DNA from: Runella sp. CRIBMP
GTDB lineage: Bacteria; Bacteroidota; Bacteroidia; Cytophagales; Spirosomataceae
Assembly (NCBI RefSeq): GCF_009905605.1
Contig: NZ_JAAAKZ010000003.1
Location: 797,763 to 861,762, forward strand
Length of the DNA stretch: 64,000 bases
Direction of reading: 5' to 3'
Made by a program: the position numbers and the translations under genes. Each line of letters begins with the position of its first letter. Position 1 is the stretch's first letter. The notes beneath the pieces were generated by a model. The model saw only the letters and a program-made list of their open reading frames with translations, did no database searches and was not told where the DNA came from. Shown here piece by piece: positions 50,828 through 60,089 of the stretch.

Positions 50828-51382
50828 ATGAAGAAAACCTTAATCGAGCTCTATACTGCTTTTTTTGCCTTCAAAGACTACGTATTCAGGGAATGGATTA
50901 TGTACATTCCGTTTTATGCCATACGACGATTTTTCGTTAAACAAACCGTTAAGCGGTTGGGTAAAGGAGGATTTGTGATGATGAAAGTGGAATTTCGAGA
51001 CGGGAGAAATATCGAAATCGGTGATTATTGTTTCATCAACAAATACAGCCTTTTGGACGGGCGTGGTGGCAAACTTATTGTTGGAAACAACGTCGACATT
51101 GCCCAAGAAGTAAATATCTGGACGCTTTCCCACGACCCGCATGATGACTTTCACGGCGTGGTGGGAAAAGATGTTTTCATTGATGATTATGTGTGGATTG
51201 CCTCCCGCGCTACCATCATGCCCGGTGTGCGTATCGGGCGCGGGGCTGTGGTGGCGGCGGGTAGTATCGTGACCAAAGATGTACCTCCGATGACCATTGT
51301 GGCGGGCAGCCCCGCCAAAGTCGTGGGTCAAAGAAAGAGTGAGTTAAAATATCGGTTGGATTGGCAACCTTGGTTTAAGTAA
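50828..51382 (+). CDS. Hexapeptide-repeat (LbH) acetyltransferase-like protein
   Basis: 184 aa. After a ~45-aa N-terminal helix region, left-handed beta-helix repeats are visible (EIGDYCFINKYSLLDG, LIVGNNVDIAQEVNIWTL). The catalytic-type histidine is in TLSHDPHDD. VFIDDYVWIASRATIMPGV, IGRGAVVAAGSIVTKDVPPM and IVAGSPAKVVGQR follow. This is the pattern of maltose/virginiamycin-type O-acetyltransferases acting on sugars. The acceptor is unknown; a polysaccharide precursor is likely. Confidence 0.9.
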   Translation: MKKTLIELYTAFFAFKDYVFREWIMYIPFYAIRRFFVKQTVKRLGKGGFVMMKVEFRDGRNIEIGDYCFINKYSLLDGRGGKLIVGNNVDIAQEVNIWTLSHDPHDDFHGVVGKDVFIDDYVWIASRATIMPGVRIGRGAVVAAGSIVTKDVPPMTIVAGSPAKVVGQRKSELKYRLDWQPWFK

Positions 51383-51420
51383 AGGCTTTTGCCCTTATCC
51401 TTGAGACAGTCTTGTGGATT

Positions 51421-52584
51421 TTACTCAATCCCTCTGAACAACCGATTCCAGCGAATTTTATTCAAAATGGACTTTGGATTCGGGTCGATGGACATCCACG
51501 TAAAGAGCGCTTTGCCTACTACATGGTCGGCAGGAACAAAACCCCAAAAGCGCGAATCCGCCGATTCGTAGCGGTTGTCGCCCATCATAAAATAATAATC
51601 CTGTTGGAAAGTATAGCTTGCCAGAAGCTTGCCGTCAATGCTAATTTTACCATCCTTTACTACTACTTTGTTGGGGTCATTGTGGTCGAAAAATTTAATG
51701 GCATTGGCATATTTTGCTACATTGGTGGAGTCCAACTGAATCGTCCATCCTTTCTTGGGCACTTGAATTGGACCCCAAAACTCCTGATTTTTAGGGATAG
51801 CCTTCGGAAAAATACCCGCCTCGGCGGTGTTGGAAGCATACTGACTGATGTGCGTAACACTGCGAACGAACGAATGTTTTTTAAGATTGTCAACAATTTG
51901 GGGCGTTGTTCGAATCTGATATACAAATGTATTAGGCTTGGCAGAGTCAGCGGGATAATTTCCGTAATCCTGAATATCTTCATTTTCAAAAAAACGGTCA
52001 TCCAATAAATCGCCAGATTCCAAACGGTAATAAAATACTGCCGTCGGCGGCACGGCGGCGGGTTGGCCGTTGATGTACACCACGGCCTTTTTTATTTCAA
52101 CTACATCGCCGCTGACGGCGACGCATCGCTTGATGAAGTTGTTGCGTAAATCCACAGGAAAGTGTTTATAGCCACCGTCGCCGCGAGCCACGTCTTCAAA
52201 AGGCTCATCGGGGTCGCCTGGATAGTTGAAGACCACTACATCGTTGCGTTTTACGTCGGTAAAGCCTGGCAAACGGAACACTGGAAGCTGAATCAAGGTC
52301 GAAAAAGAGGGGATTTTTGTGCCCCAAATGGTTTGATGCGTCAGCGGAATCTGTAAAGGTGTTGCGGGTGTACGCGCGCCATAATGTAGGTTGCTCACAA
52401 AAATAAAATCACCAATCAGAATTGTTTTCTCCATCGATGACGACGGAATAACGTAGGGCGTAAAGAGCAACCAACGAATGAACGTGGCCGCCACAACTGC
52501 AAAAACAATAGAATCAGCCCACTCTCTAAAGGCCGACTTTTTGGGGTTTTTTGATTTGCTTTCGGCTGTTTTTACTTCCATCAT
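51421..52584 (-). CDS. lepB: Signal peptidase I
   Basis: 387 aa from the ATG at 52584 (MMEVKTAESKSKNPKKSAFR). The frame up to 52641 is rejected. One N-terminal membrane segment (SIVFAVVAATFIRWLLF) is followed by the catalytic serine, Ser50 in VIPSSSMEKT, and the catalytic lysine near residue 152 (NNFIKRCVAVSGD). The last box is MGDNRYESADSRFWG. It removes signal peptides on the outer face of the inner membrane. It is longer than E. coli LepB (~324 aa), as usual in Bacteroidota. It shares direction with the ABC genes upstream. Confidence 0.92.
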   Translation of the reverse strand: MMEVKTAESKSKNPKKSAFREWADSIVFAVVAATFIRWLLFTPYVIPSSSMEKTILIGDFIFVSNLHYGARTPATPLQIPLTHQTIWGTKIPSFSTLIQLPVFRLPGFTDVKRNDVVVFNYPGDPDEPFEDVARGDGGYKHFPVDLRNNFIKRCVAVSGDVVEIKKAVVYINGQPAAVPPTAVFYYRLESGDLLDDRFFENEDIQDYGNYPADSAKPNTFVYQIRTTPQIVDNLKKHSFVRSVTHISQYASNTAEAGIFPKAIPKNQEFWGPIQVPKKGWTIQLDSTNVAKYANAIKFFDHNDPNKVVVKDGKISIDGKLLASYTFQQDYYFMMGDNRYESADSRFWGFVPADHVVGKALFTWMSIDPNPKSILNKIRWNRLFRGIE

Positions 52585-52674
52585 GGCGGTAAGCGTTTTT
52601 ATTATATTCTTTGGGCATACGCAAGGAAAGGGCAGACGCAAGCGGCGGCCGCTGGGGGCCTGCCCCTACTGTGT

Positions 52675-54018
52675 TTATCCTTTATAAAAAATCCATTTTG
52701 ATAACTCCTTGTAATTCACCTTTTTGCCATACATCAAAATACCAATCCGATAAATACGCGCTGCGAGCCACGTGGTGCCCACAAATCCCATCACGAGTAA
52801 AACCATCGAAAGGGCGATTTCCCACGCGGGTACGCCAAACGGAATCCGAGCCATCATCACCACTGGTGAGGTGAAAGGAATCATTGACGTCCAAAATGCC
52901 AGCGAACCGTCGGGTTGATTAATGGACAACTGTGCAAAAAAGATGGAGGCAATGATAGGAAGCATGATAGGAAAAGTAAACTGCCCAGCTTCCTGTTGGT
53001 TTTCGACTGAGGCACCGATGGCGGCGTAGAGAGAGCTGTACAATAAATACCCGCCCAAAAAGTAAAAAATGAAGCAAATGAATATTTGCGCCAGCGGCAA
53101 TGACTGTGCCGATTCCATAAACGTATTTACGGTATTGAGCGTGTTGCTTTGCGACTTCTCCATCTCTTTCTTTAGTTCGGGGTCGGCTTGTTCGGCCTGC
53201 TTATTGAGCACCTCTTGGGTTGCCGTAAAACGATTGAAGCCAAACAGCGTTTGGGTCGCGGTTGTTACCCCAAACGTAAGAATACCCCAAAGTAAAAACT
53301 GCGTCAGGCCCACGGCAGCTACGCCTAAAATCTTGCCCATCATCAAATGAAAAGGCTTGACGGAGGAAATAATGACTTCAATGATACGGTTCGATTTTTC
53401 TTCCATCACCCCTTGCATCACTCCTGCTCCATAAATGAGGATAAAAATGTAGAGCAAAAAAGCCGCCGCGTAGCCCGCCACGTAGGCGGCAATGGTACTG
53501 CTTGACTGCGTTTTTCCTTCGTCGTTGAGGCTAAAAGTCTGAGCGTCAACGTTCATGTTGGCTTCTTCGATAACCTGTTGGGTAATGCCTGCTTTGGAAA
53601 GTTTGATGTTGCGAAGCTCCTGCTGAACGATTTTTTCAATGCGGTTCTGTTGCATAGGGCCGATGTTTTTGGCAGCATAGATTTGCACGCCCTTCGGCCG
53701 TTCCATGATATCGGCGGGGATAAATACCAGAAGGTTCTGCTCTTTGTCTTTTAGTTGTTTTTGGGCCGTAGCAATCGGCCCGCTGATAAATTCAAACGTA
53801 GTGTTGGCGTCGCTTTTAAACTTGTTTTTAAATAGGCCGCTTTCGTCAATGACCTGAATGGTTTTGCGTTCATTGTTGAACGAACCCACGGCGGCCCAGA
53901 TGATGATGCCGTAAAAAGCAGCAATCAGCAGCGGTGTCAAAAGGGTCATTACGATGAATGACTTTTTGCGTACGCGTACCAAGTATTCGCGTTTGAGGAC
54001 AAGGAATATATTTCTCAT
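52675..54018 (-). CDS. ABC-2 type exporter permease (NatB-like)
   Basis: 447 aa. The first segment VRKKSFIVMTLLTPLLIAAF is followed by a ~150-aa extracytoplasmic domain with FKSDANTTFEFISGP and AAKNIGPMQQNRIEKIVQQE. Four or five membrane segments then follow: VAGYAAAFLLYIFILIYGAG, the motif VMEEKSNRIIEVIISSVKPF typical of NatB, LGVAAVGLTQFLLWGILTF, and FFAQLSINQPDGSLAFW. It pairs with the ATPase encoded upstream. NatAB-type exporters move Na+ or other substrates; the real cargo is unknown. Confidence 0.88.
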   Translation of the reverse strand: MRNIFLVLKREYLVRVRKKSFIVMTLLTPLLIAAFYGIIIWAAVGSFNNERKTIQVIDESGLFKNKFKSDANTTFEFISGPIATAQKQLKDKEQNLLVFIPADIMERPKGVQIYAAKNIGPMQQNRIEKIVQQELRNIKLSKAGITQQVIEEANMNVDAQTFSLNDEGKTQSSSTIAAYVAGYAAAFLLYIFILIYGAGVMQGVMEEKSNRIIEVIISSVKPFHLMMGKILGVAAVGLTQFLLWGILTFGVTTATQTLFGFNRFTATQEVLNKQAEQADPELKKEMEKSQSNTLNTVNTFMESAQSLPLAQIFICFIFYFLGGYLLYSSLYAAIGASVENQQEAGQFTFPIMLPIIASIFFAQLSINQPDGSLAFWTSMIPFTSPVVMMARIPFGVPAWEIALSMVLLVMGFVGTTWLAARIYRIGILMYGKKVNYKELSKWIFYKG

Positions 54019-54125
54019 AGCTTCAAGGAGGAGTTATAAAGTATCTTCGTGTTTTTGGGGGAGTATGAGCCCAAAAAATGGAATGGTATTTATCAATAAA
54101 ATCGTTGATTAGGTGGGCTGGCAGC

Positions 54126-55061
54126 CTATTGCAGACTGTTTATTTCCTCGGGTATTTCACCACCAACGGCTTTGATGAAAATATCGTTGAAAGAAGGAAT
54201 GTTTTCGTGAAAAGAGATCAGCTCCACCTGACTGATGAGGTTGCCCACCAAGGCGTTGACGGAGGCATTGCCTATCAATCGAATGTTTGCTTTATTGACT
54301 TGCTCGTCGTCGATTTTGTGGGAGATAATCTCAAAATCAGCGGGCAGTGATTCCAACGTTCCGTGATAACGCACCGAGTAGCTGTGCTCCTTGAATTGAT
54401 CTTTTACCTCTTTTTTGCTCCCCTTTAAAATTACCTGCGATTTGTGAATCAGCGCAATGTGGTCACAAAGCTCTTCTACCGACTCCATGCGGTGCGTTGA
54501 GAAAATGATGGTTGTTCCTTTGTCGCGTAGTTCGAGGATTTCGTCTTTAATAAGGTTGGCGTTAATCGGGTCAAATCCCGAAAATGGTTCATCCAAAATA
54601 ATTAGTTTAGGTTCGTGCATGACGGTGGCCACAAACTGAATTTTTTGTTGCATTCCCTTAGAAAGGTCTTCGATGCTTTTGGTCCACCACGTTTTGATGT
54701 CGAATTTCTTAAACCAGATTTTTAATTTTTCCATGGCCTCTCGTTCCGACAGTCCTTTGAGCTGGGCCAGATAGAGGAGCTGCTCGCCCACCTTCATTTT
54801 TTTGTACAATCCACGTTCTTCAGGCAAATAACCGATGTGTTGGATATGTTCGGGACGTAGGCGCTCCCCGTCGAGCAAAACGTAGCCTTCGTCGGGTGCA
54901 GTGATTTGGGTGATAATCCGAATAAGTGAGGTTTTTCCTGCGCCGTTGGGACCAAGTAATCCAAAAATACTGCCTTTGGGAACATTTAAGCTTACCCCAT
55001 CAAGGGCGCGATGCGAAGCGTACTGTTTTACGACATCGTGAACTTCGAGAATGTTGGGCAT
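54126..55061 (-). CDS. ABC transporter ATP-binding protein
   Basis: 311 aa from the ATG at 55061 (MPNILEVHDVVKQYASHRAL); the frame reaching 55148 is rejected. Walker A is GPNGAGKTSLIR, signature LSKGMQQKIQ, Walker B LIILDEPFSGFDPI, and the switch histidine is in IFSTHRMESVEE. The last ~80 residues (FKEHSYSVRYHGTLESLPAD) form a DUF4162-type C-terminal domain, common in ABC-2 exporters. The permease gene follows 107 bp downstream, so the two make one exporter. Confidence 0.92.
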   Translation of the reverse strand: MPNILEVHDVVKQYASHRALDGVSLNVPKGSIFGLLGPNGAGKTSLIRIITQITAPDEGYVLLDGERLRPEHIQHIGYLPEERGLYKKMKVGEQLLYLAQLKGLSEREAMEKLKIWFKKFDIKTWWTKSIEDLSKGMQQKIQFVATVMHEPKLIILDEPFSGFDPINANLIKDEILELRDKGTTIIFSTHRMESVEELCDHIALIHKSQVILKGSKKEVKDQFKEHSYSVRYHGTLESLPADFEIISHKIDDEQVNKANIRLIGNASVNALVGNLISQVELISFHENIPSFNDIFIKAVGGEIPEEINSLQ

Positions 55062-55823
55062 ATAGTTAAGAGTTAAGAAGAAAAGGCTGTGTAAAAGAGC
55101 ATGAAAGAATGCCTCTCGCTTTATAAAGAGTTCGAAAATTAAGGCCATGAACTTGCTATTATCAAGTGAATGCGGATAGTTGGGGGATTTAGAAGGATAA
55201 GCGGTAAAACCAAATGCGCTTTCGGTCGATTTGGCGCTTAATCATTTTTGAAAAAAACGTTTGGATGCGAGGATATTGAGAAGTACTAATCACATCTCTT
55301 AATGGCTGAAACGCTTAGCGGTGGGCCAAAATGCTCCTTAATCATGATATATAAAAGTTCCTGTTAAAAATCATAGTGTTAAAATATACTTATCGGCTAT
55401 TTATTTCTTTTTAAAAATGCATTTATCGTTAATATTTAATTAAAATAGTTAATTATGAGATATTTTTTTGCGACAAATATGCCAATTAGTCAATTAAATC
55501 AATATATTGCCATAAAACAGTTGCAGTCACACCAGTAATCGATAAAATGCCCACAGTGCCTGTATATAAATTCTTCTTTTTGGGCCCTGTCTAGCTTGCT
55601 AAGCTAGCGAATGCATAGACGAATAGAGTTTATCATAATCAGGTCTGTATTGTAGATAATCGTGCGTTTTTACGGAATCAATTGCCTTTTTTATATTTCT
55701 TTCTACCACTCTAAATCTTTACCCTAATGAAAAACACACACAATTGTGGGCCTTAGCCCGGGCGCTATTCATCTTGTTAGTATTTCTTAACTTATCGTTT
55801 TACCAAGTGAAAAGCTGTAAAAA
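55062..55823. other. 0.76-kb spacer with a broken signal-peptide remnant
   Basis: No intact gene. Two features are visible. A hairpin CTAGCTT-gct-AAGCTAG lies at 55591-55607. From the ATG at 55727 a start-like peptide MKNTHNCGP runs to a stop. In the next frame the same DNA continues as ALARALFILLVFLNLSFYQV, a signal-peptide core, stopping at 55825. This looks like the 5' end of an exported-protein gene (SusC-like starts have this style) after loss of the body and a one-base shift. Confidence 0.5.
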
Positions 55824-56423
55824 ATGAAAAGAATATTAAACATTGTCTCAAGCCCGGGAAAAGAGAATTCTTTTAGCGTCAGATTATCAAATGCTGTAGT
55901 GTCCAAATTACAGGCCGCTTATCCTGGCAGTACGGTTCAAACACGGAATTTAGCCTTAAATCCGTTTCCGCATCTGGAAGAATCGCACATTACCTCTTTT
56001 TTTACGCCTGAAGAGTACCGAACCGAAGCCCAAAATACGGCCCTTCGCCATTCAGACCAAGCGATTAAAGAAGTAATGGACGCCGATATTATTGTAATCG
56101 GCGTACCTATGTATAACTTCGGTATTCCGTCTAACCTAAAGGCGTGGATTGACCATATTGTTAGACAAGGCCAAACGTTTACCTTCACCGAGAAAGGCCC
56201 CGAAGGATTGCTAAAAAACAAAAAACTGTACTTGGCGATTGCGACAGGAGGAATTTACTCAGAAGGCCCGATGAAAACCTACGATTTTACCGAGTCTTAC
56301 TTGAGAACTATCTTGGCTTTTATTGGAATTACCGACGTTTCGGTTTTTCGTGCCGAAGGCATTGCGGTTCCGGGAATGCAGGAAACTGCACTGCAAAAAG
56401 GGATAGAGAGTATCACTGCCTAA
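55824..56423 (+). CDS. azoR: FMN-dependent NADH:quinone oxidoreductase/azoreductase
   Basis: 199 aa, the usual AzoR size. The N-terminus MKRILNIVSSPGKENSFSVR has the phosphate-binding turn for FMN. VIGVPMYNFGIPSNLKAWID is the second FMN-contacting block. RQGQTFTFTEKGPEGLLKNK and AIATGGIYSEG complete the family pattern. The cytoplasmic enzyme reduces quinones and azo compounds with NADH. The ATG overlaps the stop of the upstream remnant frame by a few bases. Confidence 0.92.
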   Translation: MKRILNIVSSPGKENSFSVRLSNAVVSKLQAAYPGSTVQTRNLALNPFPHLEESHITSFFTPEEYRTEAQNTALRHSDQAIKEVMDADIIVIGVPMYNFGIPSNLKAWIDHIVRQGQTFTFTEKGPEGLLKNKKLYLAIATGGIYSEGPMKTYDFTESYLRTILAFIGITDVSVFRAEGIAVPGMQETALQKGIESITA

Positions 56424-56495
56424 TCCTGAAATCTATTGTGCTCAAAACACGAGCCAATCAATTTTAGGAGACTTATAAGCCTTCCTCTGCTCGAT

Positions 56496-56530
56496 GGCGG
56501 TACCGATTGTCATAACTCGGTACCGCCTTT
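56496..56530 (+). terminator. Terminator after azoR
   Basis: 11-bp perfect stem ggcggtaccga/tcggtaccgcc (56496-56506 with 56517-56527), 10-nt loop, short T-run. It lies 73 bp after the stop. Confidence 0.7.
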
Positions 56531-56630
56531 TAACTTTATAATACAACAACTTTAAGCAGAATAACTGGTGCTAACCACGGTCAATGGTTTGTTTTTAGTA
56601 GTTTGCATCTGATAACCAAAAAAATAGACC

Positions 56631-57500
56631 ATGAATATTGTTACAAGAGTGCTTGCTTTCCTGCTTTTATTGAAAGGCCTCCTGTCCTGCAACCCAAGTG
56701 CAGAACAAAAAAAGGAAGAAGCAAAGTCGATGACCACGTTTGTCTATGACTTGACTCAGCCTGCTGAAACCTACGTTTTGCCCAAAGAGCTGAAAGAGAT
56801 TTCGGGGGTGGCTTTTTACGCAGAAAACCAACTTTTGTGCGTGCAAGACGAAGACGGTGAAGTGTTTGTGTATGATTTGGCGCAACAAAAAATTACGGAA
56901 AGTCATCGTTTTGGCCCCCGGGGCGATTATGAAGGAATTGAGAAAATTGGCGACGAAATCTATGTATTGCGAAGCGACGGAGCACTATTTAATTTTAAAC
57001 TTGGAAACAAAGAAACACGCGAAATTGAAACTGGCCTGCCCGGAAAAAATGACGTCGAAGGCTTGACGTACGACTTCAGTACCAAACGCCTGTGGTTGGC
57101 GGTCAAAGAGGCTTCTAAGAAAGCCGTAAAAGATGATGATAAGGTCATTTTTTCTTTTGACCTGAAGAGTCGAAGGGTGTTTACAGAGCGTGAATTGAAA
57201 GCCAAGCAATTTGACCAAGTAGGATTGAAAGGCAAGAACTGGAAGGATTTTAAACCGTCTGACATTGCTTCTCATCCCAAAACTGGAGAACTATATTTGC
57301 TCAGTTCGGCGGGGCATCGATTGGTTATTTTCTCGGCGGGAGGGGTGCCGTTAAAAAATATTGACCTTGACCCCAAACTATTTCGGCAGCCCGAAGGAAT
57401 CTGCTTTAACCCCGAAGGAACCCTTTACATATCAAGCGAAGGCGATGGCAAAGATGGGTATATTCTAAAGTTTGATCCATTGAAGGAGGCGGATAATTGA
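56631..57500 (+). CDS. SdiA-regulated-like beta-propeller lipoprotein
   Basis: 289 aa. A lipoprotein signal (VLAFLLLLKGLLSC, Cys20) leads to repeated beta units characteristic of SdiA-regulated/esterase-like phytase propellers: LPKELKEISGVAFYAENQLL, CVQDEDGEVFVYDLAQQKI, ETGLPGKNDVEGLTYDF, FKPSDIASHPKTGELYLLSS, and FRQPEGICFNPEGTLYISSE. The function is not established; possibly ligand binding or phosphoesterase activity. Convergent with the S9 peptidase. Confidence 0.8.
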   Translation: MNIVTRVLAFLLLLKGLLSCNPSAEQKKEEAKSMTTFVYDLTQPAETYVLPKELKEISGVAFYAENQLLCVQDEDGEVFVYDLAQQKITESHRFGPRGDYEGIEKIGDEIYVLRSDGALFNFKLGNKETREIETGLPGKNDVEGLTYDFSTKRLWLAVKEASKKAVKDDDKVIFSFDLKSRRVFTERELKAKQFDQVGLKGKNWKDFKPSDIASHPKTGELYLLSSAGHRLVIFSAGGVPLKNIDLDPKLFRQPEGICFNPEGTLYISSEGDGKDGYILKFDPLKEADN

Positions 57501-57527
57501 GTGGAATAAGTGCTGGAAAAGATATGT

Positions 57528-57576
57528 ATCAAACCCCCGACACGAAGAAAGGATATTTCGACGTCGGGGGTTTGAT
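57528..57576. terminator. 14-bp perfect bidirectional terminator
   Basis: atcaaacccccgac (57528-57541) pairs with gtcgggggtttgat (57563-57576). The 21-nt loop itself has a small cgaa/ttcg pair. It lies between the convergent lipoprotein and S9 peptidase genes. Confidence 0.8.
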
Positions 57577-57596
57577 TGTTTTAAAAAGAGGGATAA

Positions 57597-59702
57597 TTAT
57601 AACTTCTTTTGAAAAAATGCGGCAATGGCTTTGTTGACTTTTACCTGATTGGCGTGCATCATAAAATGGTGAGTATCATCCACAATCACCATCGTTTCGA
57701 TGGGTACTTTTGTTTCTTCTAAGCGGCGTACCAAGTCGGTACTTTGACTAAAACGCACGTTGCGGTCATCGTCGCCGTGGATGAAAAGTACGGGAGAAGT
57801 CCACGTATTTACATACGCAATCGGGGACGATTTCCAGGCTACCTCCAAGGCGCGGGTGGCGTCGGGAGCGCGTTCGTATTGGTCGGGCATCAGAATATTG
57901 CGGGTGCGCTCGATGGTGCGGTCGTGTACGCCGTGGATGTCGACGCCTACGGCAAACAGCTTAGAGTCGCGTCCTAAGGCCATCGCTGTTAAAAATCCGC
58001 CGTATGAGCCTCCGTATATGCCGATGCGTTTGGGATCAATTTGCGGTTGTTTGGCAAGCCATTCGCCAGCGGCTTTGATGTCGATATATTCGGAAGCGCC
58101 GTTGGCACCGCCATTTTTCGCATTGTGAAACTCATATCCGTAACCAATCCCCAAACGATAATTGACCGATAAGACTGCGTAACCGAGGCTTGCCAAATAC
58201 TGATTCATGGCGTAAGCATTGGCGTAATAATCACCATAATTCCACCCCAATAACATCTGCCGAGGTGGCCCACCGTGAACATAAACAATGGCGGGCTTTT
58301 TGGCGGGGCCTCCTGCTTTTTCAAAGAGTTGGCAATGAACCGTTACGCCGTCGGGTGTTTTGAAGACCACTTGTTTGGGAGTTACCAAATCCGTACTTGG
58401 GTAGGTTGTAGGTAAACGGTCGGTAGCGAGGATTTTTATTTCTGCGCCGTTGGCGGGCATTACGGAAGGGAGAGGAGGGCGTTGAGCGGTAGCACTGATA
58501 AATGCCATTGTTTTTCCGTCGCCCGTCAAAACTGGGAACCATTCTAGGCCCGTTCCGGGCGTCATTATCTGCATATCTGCGCGGTCTACGGATACTTTAA
58601 CGACGTGACGCCGGTCAATGTCTAAGGCGTCAGTACCCGCATTGGCGGCAAAAACGAGCGATTTTCCATCGGCGCTGAGTTGAATATGTTCACACATAAA
58701 ATTGCCAGGTGTAAGCAAGAGCGGCGCACCACCTTGCTCAGTTAATGAGTATAAATGTGGCCATCCGTCTTGGTAAGAAAGAAAAACGATGCGATTGGCC
58801 GCCCAGTGCAAATTGGGCCCTCCATGGGTGTTGGGCACTGAGCCATTCAATCGTTTAGGCGCGGTCCAAAGGGTTTTTGCTTCTCCCGTACTTACATCGG
58901 CCGTCATGATTGACCACGGGATATGCTTCCTTACGAGGATAGAATCGGGCTTGCCGCCTAGTCCGTTGGTACGAATAAAGGCCAATTTCTTTCCATCAGG
59001 CGACCAACGCGGGGAATTGTCACGTTTGTATTGGGGGTCTATCCAAACGATAGGGGTTTGGGCGTCGGTATAAACACCGATAAAACTGTGGTCAACTCGA
59101 TTGGATTGAAATGCCAGCCGACTTCCGTCGGGCGACCAAACTGGCGTGCTGTTTGTGCCACGGGCCGAAAAGAGCAGCGTTGCCGCCGCCGAACCATCAA
59201 GAGGAACGGTGTATATTTGCCCTCCTTTGGAGAAAGCTACTTTATCGCTTTTGGGCGAAATAACAGGGTCTTCGCCTTCGCCCAAAAGCTTGGGCTCGCC
59301 ACCCGCAAATAGCACAGCCCAAATTTGCACTTTGGGAGGGGTAGGGCTAAAGGTGGGATTGACGGGGAGCTCATCGCCCCAATTGGAGCCATGATCGCCG
59401 CCGCGTACATAGAGCACCCATTTTCCATCATCAGATAATGCTACACTACTGAGTTCCTGACCATCGTCCTGTAAATAGTTGGTGAGTCGTCGGGCGTTGA
59501 AGTCGGGCCCTTCCGCTACGTAGATGTTGCGTTGGCCCTGCTCATTGAATGCCCATGCAATGCGAGAACCCGTGGCTGAGGCGGTCAATTCATTGGGAAA
59601 AGGATAGGATTTGACGGCATCCATTGAAAAACCGTTTTGTGCTCGGGATACAGTGCTGAAAAGACAGTGTAAGAGTGTGAAGATTAGTAGCGTAGGTTTC
59701 AT
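57597..59702 (-). CDS. S9-family prolyl oligopeptidase-like serine peptidase, exported
   Basis: 701 aa. Signal peptide LLIFTLLHCLFSTVSRAQ. A beta-propeller region of ~390 aa has WD40/TolB-like strands (TPVWSPDGSRLAFQSNRVDH, NSPRWSPDGKKLAFIRTNG). The alpha/beta-hydrolase domain (residues ~440-700) has HGGPPRQM, nucleophile GIYGGSYGGFLTA, the acid in FIHGDDDRNVRFSQ, and histidine in VDDTHHFMMH. It is an envelope dipeptidyl- or oligopeptidase that helps use peptides. The family and the catalytic triad are clear. Confidence 0.93.
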   Translation of the reverse strand: MKPTLLIFTLLHCLFSTVSRAQNGFSMDAVKSYPFPNELTASATGSRIAWAFNEQGQRNIYVAEGPDFNARRLTNYLQDDGQELSSVALSDDGKWVLYVRGGDHGSNWGDELPVNPTFSPTPPKVQIWAVLFAGGEPKLLGEGEDPVISPKSDKVAFSKGGQIYTVPLDGSAAATLLFSARGTNSTPVWSPDGSRLAFQSNRVDHSFIGVYTDAQTPIVWIDPQYKRDNSPRWSPDGKKLAFIRTNGLGGKPDSILVRKHIPWSIMTADVSTGEAKTLWTAPKRLNGSVPNTHGGPNLHWAANRIVFLSYQDGWPHLYSLTEQGGAPLLLTPGNFMCEHIQLSADGKSLVFAANAGTDALDIDRRHVVKVSVDRADMQIMTPGTGLEWFPVLTGDGKTMAFISATAQRPPLPSVMPANGAEIKILATDRLPTTYPSTDLVTPKQVVFKTPDGVTVHCQLFEKAGGPAKKPAIVYVHGGPPRQMLLGWNYGDYYANAYAMNQYLASLGYAVLSVNYRLGIGYGYEFHNAKNGGANGASEYIDIKAAGEWLAKQPQIDPKRIGIYGGSYGGFLTAMALGRDSKLFAVGVDIHGVHDRTIERTRNILMPDQYERAPDATRALEVAWKSSPIAYVNTWTSPVLFIHGDDDRNVRFSQSTDLVRRLEETKVPIETMVIVDDTHHFMMHANQVKVNKAIAAFFQKKL

Positions 59703-59732
59703 GAAGTGAGGAGTTGATGAAATCCAAACTTA

Positions 59733-59969
59733 CTAAAAATCAATCTCATTGAGGAGCTTATTTAGGTCTTTATCTGAAATATTGCCATGGTGCGCTTGGT
59801 CGTAAATAGAAGCTGAGGCTATAATATCTTCAAGTGATACCATAGAGGTAATCACACTTACCCAAATAGCTATTTTTTGCGCCACTGAGCGATACATTTG
59901 AAAAGGAACTAAATGATTTTTCAAGGGCGGTAGGATGAGATTCCTAAAAATGCTAATCAGACTTGGCAT
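59733..59969 (-). CDS. Small hypothetical protein
   Basis: 78 aa in the longest frame, or 54 aa from Met25 (59897). One moderately hydrophobic stretch occurs (KIAIWVSVITSMVSLEDIIA). It ends with DKDLNKLLNEIDF. I do not recognise it. It lies 30 bp upstream of the S9 gene on the same strand, and its length and composition are compatible with a real gene. Support is weak; it could be a chance frame. Confidence 0.35.
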   Translation of the reverse strand: MPSLISIFRNLILPPLKNHLVPFQMYRSVAQKIAIWVSVITSMVSLEDIIASASIYDQAHHGNISDKDLNKLLNEIDF

Positions 59970-60089
59970 TTTTAGGATAGCCTAATCTTTTCTTGCAGCG
60001 GTAGTATTAAAAGAACAGCTTCGTGCTTCTGAAAACTAAAATATTTTAAAAATTAGCCGTAATTTTCGGCCCTACTTTTTACCGAACAA

